Below are positions 1 to 10,982 of a stretch of 64,000 bases of DNA, one piece after another; position 1 is the first letter of the stretch; each line of letters opens with the position of its first letter. The position numbers and the translations under genes were made by a program. Under the pieces are notes generated by a model, which saw only the letters and a list, made by a program, of their open reading frames with translations, was not told the origin of the DNA and did no database searches. The DNA is from Methyloligella sp. GL2 (GTDB lineage: Bacteria > Pseudomonadota > Alphaproteobacteria > Rhizobiales > Methyloligellaceae). The stretch covers positions 248,001 through 312,000 of the forward strand of contig NZ_CP054476.1 in NCBI RefSeq assembly GCF_013341275.1, in the 5' to 3' direction.

Positions 1-210
1 TTCGGCAGATTCCTGCTCGGCTGTCTCTTCGGACGGCGTCTCTGCGGTATCGCTCTGCGCAGCCTGTTCGGGTTCGGATACGGAGCTGCCGGAAGACTCT
101 TCGGCGGAACGATCGGCGCCCTCGACAGAGACCTCCTCAGCAGTGCCTTCGATAGTGCGACCGGGCCGCTTATCCGCGTTGTCGTTGCTGTCGCCGAACG
201 ATCCGGCCAT
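1..210 (-). CDS. Mic60/mitofilin-like inner-membrane protein, N-terminal part
   Basis: The reverse strand opens with ATG at 210 and stays open for 70 codons to the window edge. The visible protein begins MAGSFGDSNDNADKRPGR, continues with TIEGTAEEV, and then becomes very rich in Glu, Ser and Ala. Short acidic, low-complexity N-termini with a TIEG-like motif are usual for the bacterial Mic60 homologues that follow hemD in alphaproteobacteria. The gene starts 40 bases after hemD and reads in the same direction, which fits the hemC-hemD-Mic60 order. The membrane segment and coiled coil expected downstream lie outside the window, so the call rests on context and composition. Confidence 0.6.
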   Translation of the reverse strand, partial: MAGSFGDSNDNADKRPGRTIEGTAEEVSVEGADRSAEESSGSSVSEPEQAAQSDTAETPSEETAEQESAE

Positions 211-249
211 GGCACCTCGCTCTTTCGTCTCTAGGCGATTTCGTCTGTC

Positions 250-966
250 TCAGGAGGATGGCGCGCCCGGCGGGAGGAGCGCAAGGAGTTCTTCCTCATC
301 GGGCTTGGCTGCGACGGCGATCTTGCAGCCTAAATCTTCCAGATTCCTTGCCACGTTCACAGAAATGCAGAAGGCCTGCAGCCGATCCGTCGCGATCCCC
401 GCATTCTTCGCAAGACGGGCGAAAGTCTCCGCACCGCGCGGCGACATCAGCAGCACGCCATCGATATCCTGGGCGGAGAAATGTGCCAGTGCCGCATCGC
501 TAAAGCGCGCGATCGGTTCGGCGCGATAAACCACCGGAACTTCCACGGTGAAGCCATCTCCTTCCAGGGCATATTGCAGATTATGGGCGAGATCTGCGCC
601 AGCAAGATGAATGAGGCTGCCGCGGCGCGGATCGAGCCGTTCGCGGATCAGCGCGGCCAGCTGCTTTCCGGTTCCCGGACCTTGGATCACCTCCGTGAAG
701 CCGAGTTGGCGGGCCATGGAGGCCGTGGCCGGTCCCACGGCGAAGAGCGGGAATTTCCGCAATGCCTCGGCTTGCGGCATCGTTTCGATGGCACGGAGCG
801 CGTTGCGGCTGGTGACGGCGAGCGCCTGGGCCCGGTGCAGGGCGAGGGGCGGGCCGAGGAAGACGATCTTGGACAGCGGCGAGAGAACCGGCACGTGACC
901 GAGGCGGCGCAGCTTTTCGGCTTGCGCCTCGGCGTCGGGCTCCGGTCTCGTCACCAGCAGCCGCAT
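250..966 (-). CDS. hemD: Uroporphyrinogen-III synthase
   Basis: This 238-residue cytosolic enzyme closes linear hydroxymethylbilane to uroporphyrinogen III with inversion of ring D, in tetrapyrrole synthesis. The N-terminus has the family pattern TRPEPDAEAQAEKL, and the two-lobed HEM4 layout is suggested by the segments AVTSRNALRAIE and LLMSPRGAETFARLA. Its length is normal for the family. Its ATG shares the four bases ATGA with the hemC stop, so the two genes are translationally coupled. The family is poorly conserved, but position beside hemC makes the call firm. Confidence 0.92.
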   Translation of the reverse strand: MRLLVTRPEPDAEAQAEKLRRLGHVPVLSPLSKIVFLGPPLALHRAQALAVTSRNALRAIETMPQAEALRKFPLFAVGPATASMARQLGFTEVIQGPGTGKQLAALIRERLDPRRGSLIHLAGADLAHNLQYALEGDGFTVEVPVVYRAEPIARFSDAALAHFSAQDIDGVLLMSPRGAETFARLAKNAGIATDRLQAFCISVNVARNLEDLGCKIAVAAKPDEEELLALLPPGAPSS

Positions 967-1889
967 CAGACGATATTGGCCAGAAAGTCTGGGCCGGCGC
1001 GGGCGAGGAGATCTTTGGCGGCCGCATCGCCAATCTCGGCGGCCTCGGTGGCGGCGCCGAAACGCTCGGTCTCGAAATAGCGGCTGCCGTCGGTCGCCAG
1101 GATCATGCCGCGGAAGCGAAGCGTCTCCCCGTCCAGTTCGGCCAGGCCGGCGATGGGCGTGCGGCAGGAGCCGTCGAGCCGAGCGAGATAGGCGCGTTCG
1201 CAGGCAATCGCAGTGGCGGTCTCCTCGTCGTGCAGACGCCCGAGCGCTTGGCGCAATTCCATATCCTCCTCGCGGCAGGCGATGCCAAGGGCACCCTGGC
1301 CGACGGCGGGCAACATCTCCTCAACGGAAATGACCGAGGCGGCGTGCCGGGTCAGCTTCAGCCGCTCCAGCCCGGCATAGGCAAGCAGTGTAGCATCGGC
1401 GAGGCCGTCTTCCAGCTTGCGCAGCCTGGTCTGCACATTGCCGCGGAAGGTTTCGACCTTCAGATCGGGGCGGAGGCGCAGCACTTGCGCCTGACGGCGC
1501 AGGGAGGCGGTGCCGACCACGGCGCCTTCCGGCAGATCCATCAGCGCGTAAGATTTGCGGCTGATGAAGGCATCGCGCACATCGCCCCGCTTGGGGATGG
1601 CGGCGAGATGGGTGCCGGCGGGAAGCTCGGTCGGCAGATCCTTCATGGAATGGACGGCGAGATCGATGAGGCCGTCGAGCAGCGCCTGGTCGATTTCCTT
1701 GGTGAACAGCCCCTTGCCGCCGAATTCCCGCAAAGGGCGGTCCTGGATACGGTCGCCGGCGGTGGAGAACACCTCCACCTCGATTTCCTCCGGAAAGCCG
1801 CTGTCCTTGAGGAGGTCCCGCACATGCTCGGCCTGCCAAAGCGCCAGCGGGCTGCCGCGGGTGCCGATGCGTAGCTTGCGATCTTGCAC
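966..1889 (-). CDS. hemC: Hydroxymethylbilane synthase (porphobilinogen deaminase)
   Basis: The enzyme joins four porphobilinogen molecules into hydroxymethylbilane in heme and cobalamin synthesis. The 307-residue product has [16 protein letters not shown] at the start, the catalytic aspartate in HSMKDLPTE, the arginine-rich substrate segment [15 protein letters not shown] followed by FRGNVQTRL, and the dipyrromethane-cofactor cysteine in [10 protein letters not shown] near residue 245. The start is GTG at 1889, with an AAGGG-like ribosome site a few bases upstream. It is divergent from tsaD across about 110 bases, which must hold both promoters. Confidence 0.97.
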   Translation of the reverse strand: MQDRKLRIGTRGSPLALWQAEHVRDLLKDSGFPEEIEVEVFSTAGDRIQDRPLREFGGKGLFTKEIDQALLDGLIDLAVHSMKDLPTELPAGTHLAAIPKRGDVRDAFISRKSYALMDLPEGAVVGTASLRRQAQVLRLRPDLKVETFRGNVQTRLRKLEDGLADATLLAYAGLERLKLTRHAASVISVEEMLPAVGQGALGIACREEDMELRQALGRLHDEETATAIACERAYLARLDGSCRTPIAGLAELDGETLRFRGMILATDGSRYFETERFGAATEAAEIGDAAAKDLLARAGPDFLANIV

Positions 1890-1999
1890 TGAAAACCCTT
1901 GCCTTCTCTGCCTTTGCCCCGATATCCGGCTTTTGCACGGCGGGGGCGCGAATTGTCCCTCCCCTTCAATCCGACCCGATGGCCGGTGTAAAGAGGCGC

Positions 2000-3100
2000 A
2001 TGATCAAAACCATGGCAATGGATAAGCCGCAACTGACGGTGCTCGGTATCGAGACGAGCTGCGACGAGACCGCGGCGTCGGTCGTAGTGCGCGACGAAGA
2101 AGGCCGCGGCCATGTGCTCTCCAATATCGTGCGCAGCCAGCTCGATCTGCACCGGCGATATGGCGGGGTGGTGCCGGAGATCGCCGCGCGCGCCCATGTC
2201 GAGCTGCTGGATGCGGCGATCGCACAAGCGCTTGAGGAGGCGGGCGTGAGCCTTTCCGATCTCGACGGCATCGCGGTGACGGCCGGGCCGGGGCTGATCG
2301 GCGGGCTGATCGTCGGGCTCACCACAGGCAAAGCGCTGGCGCTGGCGAGCAGGCTTCCGTTCATCGCGGTGAACCATCTGGAGGCTCATGCCCTCACCGC
2401 GCGGCTGACCGACGGGGTTCCGTTTCCCTATCTCCTGCTGCTGGTCTCCGGCGGCCATACCCAGCTTTTGGTCGCTGAAGGGGTCGGGCGTTATTCCCGG
2501 CTCGGCACCACGCTGGACGATGCGCTGGGCGAGGCCTTCGACAAGGCGGCGAAGCTGCTCGGGCTCGATTATCCGGGCGGGCCGGAGGTGGAGAAGCTCG
2601 CCGCGCAAGGCACCGACAGCATTCCCCTGCCCCGACCGATGCTGGGCCGGACGGAGCCGCATTTCTCCCTGGCCGGGCTGAAGACCGCGGTCCGCCATGC
2701 TGCGCTGCAGCGCGAGCCGCTGGATGCGCAGACCGCCGCCGATCTTTGCGCCAGCTTCCAGGAGGCGGTGGCGGAGGTCGTGCAGGACCGGACCCGCCGC
2801 GCCATGGGGCTTTATCTCGACCGGGTCGGGGAGGACGCCCCGCGCAATCTGGTGGTGGCCGGCGGCGTGGCAGCCAATCAGCGCCTCCGCTCGGCGCTGC
2901 AGACGCTGTGCGATGCGGAAGGGTTTGGCCTGTTCACCCCGCCGCTTGCGCTTTGCTCCGACAATGGGGCGATGATCGCCTGGGCCGGGCTGGAGCGGCT
3001 TGCCGCCGGGCTGACCGACGATATGCACGCGCCGGCCCGGGCTCGCTGGCCGCTCGATCCGGAGGCAACGCCGGCGCTCGGGGCCGGCGTGAAAGCCTAG
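2000..3100 (+). CDS. tsaD: tRNA N6-threonylcarbamoyladenosine transferase subunit TsaD
   Basis: TsaD transfers the threonylcarbamoyl group onto A37 of ANN-decoding tRNAs, working with TsaB and TsaE. The protein has [15 protein letters not shown], the metal-binding NHLEAHALT (HxxxH), [24 protein letters not shown] and [13 protein letters not shown], all diagnostic for the Kae1/TsaD fold. Four in-frame ATGs lie close together (1979, 2000, 2012, 2018). I chose 2000 because AAGAGG lies just ahead of it, though 2012 or 2018 would also give a normal protein. The gene is divergent from hemC and is followed by gpsA after about 190 bases. Confidence 0.96.
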   Translation: MIKTMAMDKPQLTVLGIETSCDETAASVVVRDEEGRGHVLSNIVRSQLDLHRRYGGVVPEIAARAHVELLDAAIAQALEEAGVSLSDLDGIAVTAGPGLIGGLIVGLTTGKALALASRLPFIAVNHLEAHALTARLTDGVPFPYLLLLVSGGHTQLLVAEGVGRYSRLGTTLDDALGEAFDKAAKLLGLDYPGGPEVEKLAAQGTDSIPLPRPMLGRTEPHFSLAGLKTAVRHAALQREPLDAQTAADLCASFQEAVAEVVQDRTRRAMGLYLDRVGEDAPRNLVVAGGVAANQRLRSALQTLCDAEGFGLFTPPLALCSDNGAMIAWAGLERLAAGLTDDMHAPARARWPLDPEATPALGAGVKA

Positions 3101-3292
3101 CCGCCCGGCCGGCTGCAACTTCCCGTTCAAAACGCGACCGATTGAACGCGGCACTTGCCGCCAAGGGGCGATTGCGCCGATAAAGGCCTCCGAAGGAAAG
3201 GTTAGACGGTTCGAAGCCCGTTCCGAAAACGGCCTGTTCAAAGGCCGGCGGAAAGGGACTTACGGGGGGAAACGCGTGGCGAGGAGACTGGG

Positions 3293-4294
3293 ATGACGCT
3301 CCAACGTGTCGGCATTGTCGGCGCGGGTGCCTGGGGCACGGCGCTGGCCATCAGCGCCCACCGGGCCGGGCTTGAACCCCGGATCTGGGGCTTTGAGGCC
3401 GCAGTGGTCGAAGAGATCAATTCCGGTCACGAGAACGCCAGCTATCTTCCCGGCATCCCGCTCGATCCGGCGATCCGCGCCACGGCGAGCCTGAAGGAGA
3501 TTGCCGAGCAGGACATCGTCCTGTTGGCGCCGCCGGCGCAGTTCTTGCGCCCCATCGCCACCGAGCTCGCCTTCCATTTGCGGCCGCGGCAGCAGCTGAT
3601 CATCTGTTCCAAGGGCATCGAGCAGGCCACGGGCACGCTTTTGTCCGGGGTGCTGGCGGAGGTCGCGCCCAAAGCCGAGGTCGGCGTGTTGTCGGGACCG
3701 GGTTTCGCCGACGAGGTGGCCAAGGGACTGCCGGCAGCCGTCACCCTGGCGGTCGGGCCGGAGGCGGACGGCGAGGCTTTGGCGGAGGCGCTGAGCCATC
3801 CGAGCTTCCGCTGCTATTTGAGCGACGACGTGATCGGCGCCCAGGTCGGCGGGGCGGTGAAGAACGTGCTGGCCATCGCCGCGGGCATCGTAGTCGGCAA
3901 GGCGCTGGGGGCGAGTGCCAGCGCGGCGCTGGTCAGCCGCGGCTTTGCCGAGATGACCCGGTTCGGCATCGCGCTCGGCGCCAAGCGGGAGACCATGGCC
4001 GGGCTTTCCGGGCTCGGCGATCTGATCCTCACCTGCGGCAGCGTCCATTCGCGCAATATGTCGCTCGGCGTGGCGCTTGGCGAAGGCCGCCGGCTGGAGG
4101 ATGTTCTAGAGAGCCGGAATTCGGTGACCGAGGGCATCTACACCGCGGGCGCCGTGGTGGAGATTGCCGCCGCCAAGGGGATCGACATGCCGATCTGCCA
4201 TGCGGTGCATGGCGTGATCTCCGGACTTCACACCGTGGATGAGGCGATCGAAGCGTTGTTGTCGCGGCCGCTCCGCACCGAGGCGGAACGATAG
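3293..4294 (+). CDS. gpsA: Glycerol-3-phosphate dehydrogenase [NAD(P)+]
   Basis: The enzyme reduces dihydroxyacetone phosphate to sn-glycerol 3-phosphate for phospholipid synthesis. The 333-residue protein opens with the nucleotide-binding GAGAWGTALA and carries CSKGIEQATG, LSGPGFADEVAKG, the catalytic-lysine region GGAVKNVLAIAAG, and GLSGLGDLILTCGS. The ATG is preceded by GAGGAG with good spacing. The gene leads a tight rightward group with YciI, the EVE protein and the membrane protein. Confidence 0.97.
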   Translation: MTLQRVGIVGAGAWGTALAISAHRAGLEPRIWGFEAAVVEEINSGHENASYLPGIPLDPAIRATASLKEIAEQDIVLLAPPAQFLRPIATELAFHLRPRQQLIICSKGIEQATGTLLSGVLAEVAPKAEVGVLSGPGFADEVAKGLPAAVTLAVGPEADGEALAEALSHPSFRCYLSDDVIGAQVGGAVKNVLAIAAGIVVGKALGASASAALVSRGFAEMTRFGIALGAKRETMAGLSGLGDLILTCGSVHSRNMSLGVALGEGRRLEDVLESRNSVTEGIYTAGAVVEIAAAKGIDMPICHAVHGVISGLHTVDEAIEALLSRPLRTEAER

Positions 4295-4305
4295 AAGGAG
4301 CTTTT

Positions 4306-4596
4306 ATGTATTACGCGCTGATTTGCACCGACAAGCCGGGAAGCCTGGCGCTCCGCAAGGAGAAGCGCCCCGAGCATGCCGCCCATCTGCAAAGCCTCGG
4401 CGACACGCTGATCTTCGCCGGCCCGTTCACCGAAGAGGACGGCGAGAGCATGAATGGCAGCCTGGTGGTGGTCGAGGCGGCTTCGATGGAAGAGGCCAAG
4501 GCGCTTTCGGAGCAGGATCCTTTCTTCAAATACGGCGTGTTCGAGACCATCGAGATTCGCCCGTGGAAATGGACCATGAAGAAGCCGGGGGCGTAA
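4306..4596 (+). CDS. YciI family protein
   Basis: This is a 96-residue alpha/beta protein of the YciI/YCII fold (ferredoxin-like dimer), whose members have a conserved His-Asp pair but mostly unknown substrates. The N-terminal MYYALICTDKPGS, the HAAHLQSLGDTLIFAGP strand-helix segment and the terminal RPWKWTMKKPG are typical of alphaproteobacterial YciI proteins. AAGGAG stands seven bases before the ATG. It lies 11 bases after gpsA and 3 bases before the EVE gene, an arrangement that recurs in alphaproteobacteria near tsaD and gpsA. Confidence 0.9.
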   Translation: MYYALICTDKPGSLALRKEKRPEHAAHLQSLGDTLIFAGPFTEEDGESMNGSLVVVEAASMEEAKALSEQDPFFKYGVFETIEIRPWKWTMKKPGA

Positions 4597-4599
4597 GGC

Positions 4600-5031
4600 A
4601 TGGCGTATTGGCTCTTCAAATCCGAGCCGCATGACTGGTCCTGGGACCAGCAGAAGGCCAAGGGCGAGGCCGGCGAGGAGTGGGACCACGTCCGCAACTA
4701 CCAAGCTCGCAACAATATGCGGCAGATGAAGATCGGCGAGCTCGGCTTTTTCTACCACTCGGTGGGGCCGCGCGAGGTCGTCGGCATCGTCAAGGTGGTG
4801 GCGGAAGCGCATCCCGATTCCACCGACGATACCGGGAAATGGGAATGCGTCGACGTGGCGGCGGTCGAAGACATGCCGAAGCCGGTGACGCTGGACGACG
4901 TCAAGGCGGAGCCGAAGCTGCAGGATATGGTGCTGGTCAACAATTCTAGACTTTCCGTTCAGCCCGTGACCCTGCAAGAATGGGATATCATTTGCCGGAT
5001 GGGCGGCCTGAAGAAGCCGCCCCGGCCCTAA
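4600..5031 (+). CDS. EVE domain-containing protein
   Basis: The 143-residue protein is a single EVE domain (PUA-like fold). It begins MAYWLFKSEPHDWSWDQQ and contains WDHVRNYQARNNMRQMK and ELGFFYHSVGPREVVGIVKV, which are the hallmark segments of the family. EVE domains are related to YTH and ASCH readers and are thought to bind modified bases in nucleic acids. Here it is probably a housekeeping stand-alone copy. It is three bases downstream of YciI, so the two are cotranscribed. Confidence 0.93.
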   Translation: MAYWLFKSEPHDWSWDQQKAKGEAGEEWDHVRNYQARNNMRQMKIGELGFFYHSVGPREVVGIVKVVAEAHPDSTDDTGKWECVDVAAVEDMPKPVTLDDVKAEPKLQDMVLVNNSRLSVQPVTLQEWDIICRMGGLKKPPRP

Positions 5032-5090
5032 GCTTTTGCGGGCACGCATTCTTGCGGGACACGCCGCAGGAGCTTCGGAGGAGGAAACGA

Positions 5091-5483
5091 ATGGCGACGA
5101 ATTTTCCGGCCGTGCTGGCTGCCGCCGCGGCCGGCTTTCTGGTCGGGTGGATCTGGTATTCGATTTTCGGCGGGGCTTGGCGCGCCGGTCTCGGACCGTC
5201 CGCGCCGCGCAGCACGCCGATCCTGCTGGTGCTGGCGGCAATCGCCAATCTGGTGATGGCGGCGATGCTGTCGGGTGTGCTGTTTCATACCGGGCTTTGG
5301 ACCTGGCATGGCGGTATGATCAGCGGCGCGCTGCTGTGGACCGGCTTCGTGCTCACGACGGTTGGGGTGAGCGAAAGCTTCCAGAATCGACCGCCCTCGG
5401 TGATCGCCATCGATGTCGGCCATTGGCTTTTCGTGCTGCTGGCGATGGGCACCATCCTGGGCACGTTCGGCCAGCCAGGCTAA
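5091..5483 (+). CDS. DUF1761-like four-helix membrane protein
   Basis: The 130-residue protein is almost entirely hydrophobic with about four membrane segments (roughly residues 5-25, 45-68, 75-95 and 105-125). The N-terminal AAAAGFLVGWIWYSIFGGAW is typical of DUF1761 proteins, whose function is unknown. I chose ATG 5091 because GGAGGAGGAAACG stands directly before it and because residues encoded further upstream are not membrane-like. It follows the EVE gene by about 60 bases and precedes acs. Confidence 0.8.
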   Translation: MATNFPAVLAAAAAGFLVGWIWYSIFGGAWRAGLGPSAPRSTPILLVLAAIANLVMAAMLSGVLFHTGLWTWHGGMISGALLWTGFVLTTVGVSESFQNRPPSVIAIDVGHWLFVLLAMGTILGTFGQPG

Positions 5484-5496
5484 TTGAGTTTTCGAG

Positions 5497-5526
5497 GCGC
5501 CGAAGGCGGTACCAATACCGCCGGCG
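5497..5526. promoter_or_regulatory. Inverted repeat in the acs leader
   Basis: GGCGGTA and TACCGCC (5505-5511 and 5516-5522) pair perfectly around CCAA, and flanking GCGCC and GGCGC extend the stem with a small bulge. There is no T tract on either strand, so it is not a clear intrinsic terminator. It lies about 37 bases ahead of the acs ATG and could act as a leader hairpin, a terminator for the upstream gene or an operator. Confidence 0.4.
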
Positions 5527-5562
5527 CATGTTCCGCGTAGGCGATCTGTGGGAGGACGCCCA

Positions 5563-7521
<1,959 letters not shown>

Positions 7522-7542
7522 CCGCCGGATACGCCGAATGGC

Positions 7543-7950
7543 TTAGGCGTATTTCGCGGCCATGCCGCAGAGGCGAAGCTCGGTCTCGGACATCACCCAG
7601 CCGTCCAGCACGCGGGCTTCGCCGGCGGCGAAATCCGCACCGCATTGATCCTGCACCAGCCGGCGGCGGGTATCGGGACAGCTGACGGTTGCGGCCTCCG
7701 CGAGACGCGGCCGGGCGGCCAGAAAGCTCTTCAGCGCGCGGTCTTCGACCAATTCCGGATATTCGGCGAGCACCCGGCGACCGACCTCCTGCGCGGCTTG
7801 GCGCAGGGGCTCGTCGTCGAGGCCGGCGAAGAAATCCGGATTGTGCCTGGGCACGCCGCGGCAGGCCAGCATTGCGCCGCCATAGCCGACGACCGCCACG
7901 GTCGCGACGCCGGCAAGGCCGATAAAGGCGCGTCTGGTGACTTTGCTCAT
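7543..7950 (-). CDS. Small Tat-signal protein paired with a GMC oxidoreductase
   Basis: The 135-residue protein begins MSKVTRRAFIGLAGVATVAV, a twin-arginine export signal followed by a hydrophobic stretch. The remainder is short, helical and ends with DGWVMSETELRLCGM, with cysteines in CPDTRR, DQCGAD and RLCG. It starts two bases after the stop of the GMC oxidoreductase. The arrangement resembles the gamma (subunit 3) chaperone of membrane FAD dehydrogenases, which carries a Tat signal for a partner lacking one. I recognise no named family with certainty, so the role is inferred. Confidence 0.65.
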   Translation of the reverse strand: MSKVTRRAFIGLAGVATVAVVGYGGAMLACRGVPRHNPDFFAGLDDEPLRQAAQEVGRRVLAEYPELVEDRALKSFLAARPRLAEAATVSCPDTRRRLVQDQCGADFAAGEARVLDGWVMSETELRLCGMAAKYA

Positions 7951-7952
7951 GG

Positions 7953-9596
7953 CTATCGGTCTCCTCCCGCCTGGTTCTGACCGGCATCGTTTCGACCCAC
8001 ATGGCGCTGCCCGTCACCGGCCTCCCTGCCGAGATGATCGGCGAGGCGAATGGCGAGCGCGGTGATGGTCAGGGTCGGATTTGCGGTGCCTTCGGTGGTG
8101 AACACCGAGCTTCCCGCTATGTAGAGATTCTTGGTCGAATGCACTCGGCAATCGGCATCGACCACGCCCTGCTTCGGGTCGTCATGCATCCTGGTGGTGC
8201 CGATATGGTGATAGCCGGTGTAGATATCGTCGTCGTTCGGCGGCAGGCCGAGCCCGAGCTTGACGCGGCCGAGCCCCGCCTCGCCGATGGCGACGCCGAT
8301 CAGCTCGTGGGTCTTGCGCAAGGATAAGAGATCGTCCTCGGTGATGCGCCAATCGAGCACGGCGCGCTTCATGCCGAACCGGTCGGTGGCGTCTTCGAGG
8401 GTGACGCGGCTATCGGGATTTGGCGCCTGCTCGGCATCCTGCTTGAAGAACACGCTTTGAAGCTCGCCATGGGGGACGACCTCGCGCATCAGATGGCGGC
8501 TGATGCCCACGGCGACGCTGGAGGGCTGATCGAGGATGGTGCAGAGCTTGGACGGAAACTGATCCGGCGGATTGCCGTGCGCCAGCGACTTGGCGATGGA
8601 GGAAAACGCGAGCCAGGAATGGTCGCGGAACTCGTCGTTGTGGCTCTCGCTCTGCCAGACCGGCTCGAGCAGAAGCGCGTTGTTGCGCAAGCCCTGTTTC
8701 TCGATGACCTCGGCGGGAAGCCGCAAATTCACCCGCAGCGGGGTGCCGTCGACGATCTGAGCCAGATAGCGGCTCAGGTTGATCGCCGGATCGGCCGGCA
8801 GGAAGGTGCCGAGCTTGCAGTTCATGTGATCCATGAAATAGCGGCCGACGAGATCGTGCTGATTGCCGATGCCTGCCGGGCGCTGCTTGGTGAAATTGAG
8901 CAGCAGCCTGGCATTCTCGATGCCGCCGGCAGCGATCACGAAACGGTCGGCGCTGACGCTCATGGTCTTGCCGCCGAAGGTTTGGACCTCCGCGCCGGTG
9001 ATTTGGCCGGCCTCGTCGATAACGAGGTCGGTCAGATTGGCGTGGTAGTAGCACTGGATGGTCTTCGAGGTTTCGATGGGCGCCCGGTAGGTCTCGCCGA
9101 AACGCGTCGGCGGGCTGTATTGGAAGATGCCGAACGCCACCTTTTCGGGGTTCAGCGGAAGCTTCGGGCCTTCGAGGTTCCAGTCGGAGGGCGCATAGGC
9201 GAAGGGGCCGAGCTGCAGATAGGGCTGCGCCCGCTCATAGAACGGATCGAGATCGGCGCGCGTGATCGGCCAGCCGCTATAGGGCAAGGCTTCGCGCTTC
9301 TCGAAGTCGATCGGATCGAGGGGAAGGCATTGCCCGGTCCAGTGGCCGGTGGTGCCGCCGAATTCGCGTAGGCGCGAATAGGCGATGTCGGTGTTCTGAT
9401 CGCCGATCACCTCGCCTTTGTAGATGTTCTGCGATTCCTCCTGGAAGGTGAGGCCACCGCCCTCCAGAAGCAGACAAGGGATGTTCTGCTTTTCCAGCTC
9501 GAGCGCCAGGGTGATCCCGGCGGCACCGGCACCGAAGATACAAATCGGCGCCTTGAGAGACGCGCCGTCGTCCAGCGTTTGAAGATCGGTCAGCAT
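7953..9596 (-). CDS. GMC family FAD-dependent oxidoreductase
   Basis: The 547-residue protein has an N-terminal ADP-binding fold with IFGAGAAGITLALELE, the FAD-region GGTTGHWTGQCLPLDPIDF, the internal IAAGGIENARLLLNF, and a GMC C-terminal domain with the catalytic-region YHHIGTTRMHDDP and TEGTANPTLTITALA. Family members oxidise alcohols or sugars. The protein has no signal peptide of its own, while the next gene, two bases downstream, encodes a Tat-signal partner. No cytochrome subunit is adjacent, so the electron acceptor is unknown. Confidence 0.88.
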   Translation of the reverse strand: MLTDLQTLDDGASLKAPICIFGAGAAGITLALELEKQNIPCLLLEGGGLTFQEESQNIYKGEVIGDQNTDIAYSRLREFGGTTGHWTGQCLPLDPIDFEKREALPYSGWPITRADLDPFYERAQPYLQLGPFAYAPSDWNLEGPKLPLNPEKVAFGIFQYSPPTRFGETYRAPIETSKTIQCYYHANLTDLVIDEAGQITGAEVQTFGGKTMSVSADRFVIAAGGIENARLLLNFTKQRPAGIGNQHDLVGRYFMDHMNCKLGTFLPADPAINLSRYLAQIVDGTPLRVNLRLPAEVIEKQGLRNNALLLEPVWQSESHNDEFRDHSWLAFSSIAKSLAHGNPPDQFPSKLCTILDQPSSVAVGISRHLMREVVPHGELQSVFFKQDAEQAPNPDSRVTLEDATDRFGMKRAVLDWRITEDDLLSLRKTHELIGVAIGEAGLGRVKLGLGLPPNDDDIYTGYHHIGTTRMHDDPKQGVVDADCRVHSTKNLYIAGSSVFTTEGTANPTLTITALAIRLADHLGREAGDGQRHVGRNDAGQNQAGGDR

Positions 9597-9730
9597 GAGC
9601 CCTCGCGGCCTGCGCCGTGGCCTGTCAGATAGAGCCTTCGCGCGGGCGGCGACATTAGGGGCCGCGTCTGAAGAGTTGCTTAAACCAATACTCTAAACTC
9701 GGGGTCGGGCGGATATTTTGCGCCGGACGG

Positions 9731-9762
9731 GCGGTCCTTGTGCGGTCCTTGTGCGGTCCTTG
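9731..9762. repeat. Three tandem copies of an 11-base unit
   Basis: GCGGTCCTTG occurs three times in succession, separated by single T residues, in the 250-base spacer between the GMC gene and the acyltransferase. It lies upstream of the acyltransferase ATG. No other structure is evident in this spacer. Slippage polymorphism is the likeliest origin. Confidence 0.7.
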
Positions 9763-9847
9763 CTCATCGGCGCAGGCATGGGCGCGGCTCTTAAGATTAA
9801 CGAGGGGTTTCCGCCTTGCGTGGCACGGAATTCGCTTTATTTGGGAC

Positions 9848-10942
9848 ATGCGAACCTTCCTGTCGATCCACTATTTGCGCGGTATCGCGGCCCTCGGCGT
9901 CCTGCTGTTTCACGCCGAAGGGTTTCTCGAAGGCTATGGCAGCCAGCAGCTTCCGCACGACCTGACGACCATCGGCAAGGCGGGCGTCGACATCTTCTTC
10001 GTGATCAGCGGTTTCATCCTGACCTTGGTGATGGGCTCCTCGCGAGGGCAGACGGAGTTCATGCTGGGACGGCTTGCCCGGGTGGGTGTACCATATTGGT
10101 GCGTGACCCTGGTGCTGGTGGCGGCGACCCTTGCGCTGCCGAGCGCGTTCCGCAGCTTCGATTGGAGCGGGACGGACCTGCTGCTGTCTCTCAGCTTCAT
10201 TCCGTCGGTGGCGCGGGAAAGTTCGATCTCGCCGATTCTGGAGCCGGGCTGGACGCTTTGCCTGGAGATGCTGTTCTACATCCTGCTGGCAGCAAGCTTG
10301 AGCCTGGCGCCGTCCTTCCGCTCGGCGGCGGTTTCGGCGGCGCTCTGCGCGCTGGTGGGGATCGGGCTGATGCTGCAGCTGCCGCAAGGCGGCGGGGTGG
10401 TCTGGTTCTTCACCCAAGCGGTGCTGGTGGAGTTCTGCTTCGGCATCGTCATCGCCCAGCTCTTCTTGAAAGGCTGGCGCACCGGCAAGGGACCGGCGCT
10501 GGCGCTGATCGGCCTCGCGCTCGCAGGCTTTGCCGTGGCGGTGATGTTCCCGCCGGGCTCCTATACCGCGATGCGTCCGGTGACTTATGGCATTCCGGCC
10601 GCGCTGCTGGTGGCCGGCACGGTGCTGCTCGAAGGCGCAGGCGGCTGGTTCGAAAACCGGGTGCTGGCGTTTCTCGGCACCATCTCCTACTCGCTCTACC
10701 TCACCCATGTGCTGGCCCTCGCCGTCACGGCGAAGATCCTTTCAGGCCATGTGAGCGGTCTTGGCGGGGATTTGGTGATGCTGGTCGCGGCGATCGGCGC
10801 AGCACTGGCTGGGGGGTATATCTTCTACCAGCTGGTGGAGCGGCCAGCGCTGTGGCTCGCCGCAGTCGTGAAGAAGAGGATGCGGGACGCAGGTTCCAGT
10901 GCGCCCCAAAGCGGCGATCTCATCGCGCAAAACCGCGTCTGA
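9848..10942 (+). CDS. Acyltransferase 3 family (OafA-like) membrane protein
   Basis: The 364-residue integral membrane protein belongs to the acyltransferase-3 family, which O-acylates sugars of exopolysaccharide, lipopolysaccharide or peptidoglycan. The start SIHYLRGIAALGVLLFHA contains the family RGIAAL motif and its histidine. Further motifs are KAGVDIFFVISGFIL and SYSLYLTHVLAL. About ten membrane segments are visible. ATG 9848 was chosen because it directly precedes this motif. No glycan cluster is adjacent, so the acceptor is unknown. Confidence 0.88.
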   Translation: MRTFLSIHYLRGIAALGVLLFHAEGFLEGYGSQQLPHDLTTIGKAGVDIFFVISGFILTLVMGSSRGQTEFMLGRLARVGVPYWCVTLVLVAATLALPSAFRSFDWSGTDLLLSLSFIPSVARESSISPILEPGWTLCLEMLFYILLAASLSLAPSFRSAAVSAALCALVGIGLMLQLPQGGGVVWFFTQAVLVEFCFGIVIAQLFLKGWRTGKGPALALIGLALAGFAVAVMFPPGSYTAMRPVTYGIPAALLVAGTVLLEGAGGWFENRVLAFLGTISYSLYLTHVLALAVTAKILSGHVSGLGGDLVMLVAAIGAALAGGYIFYQLVERPALWLAAVVKKRMRDAGSSAPQSGDLIAQNRV

Positions 10943-10982
10943 GATCTGCCGCATTCAACCTTGGCCATCGGGCCGGGGCCGC

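Noticed and set aside
3208-3215. GGTTCGAA resembling a tRNA T-loop in the tsaD-gpsA spacer
   Set aside because: No acceptor, D or anticodon stems can be drawn around it.
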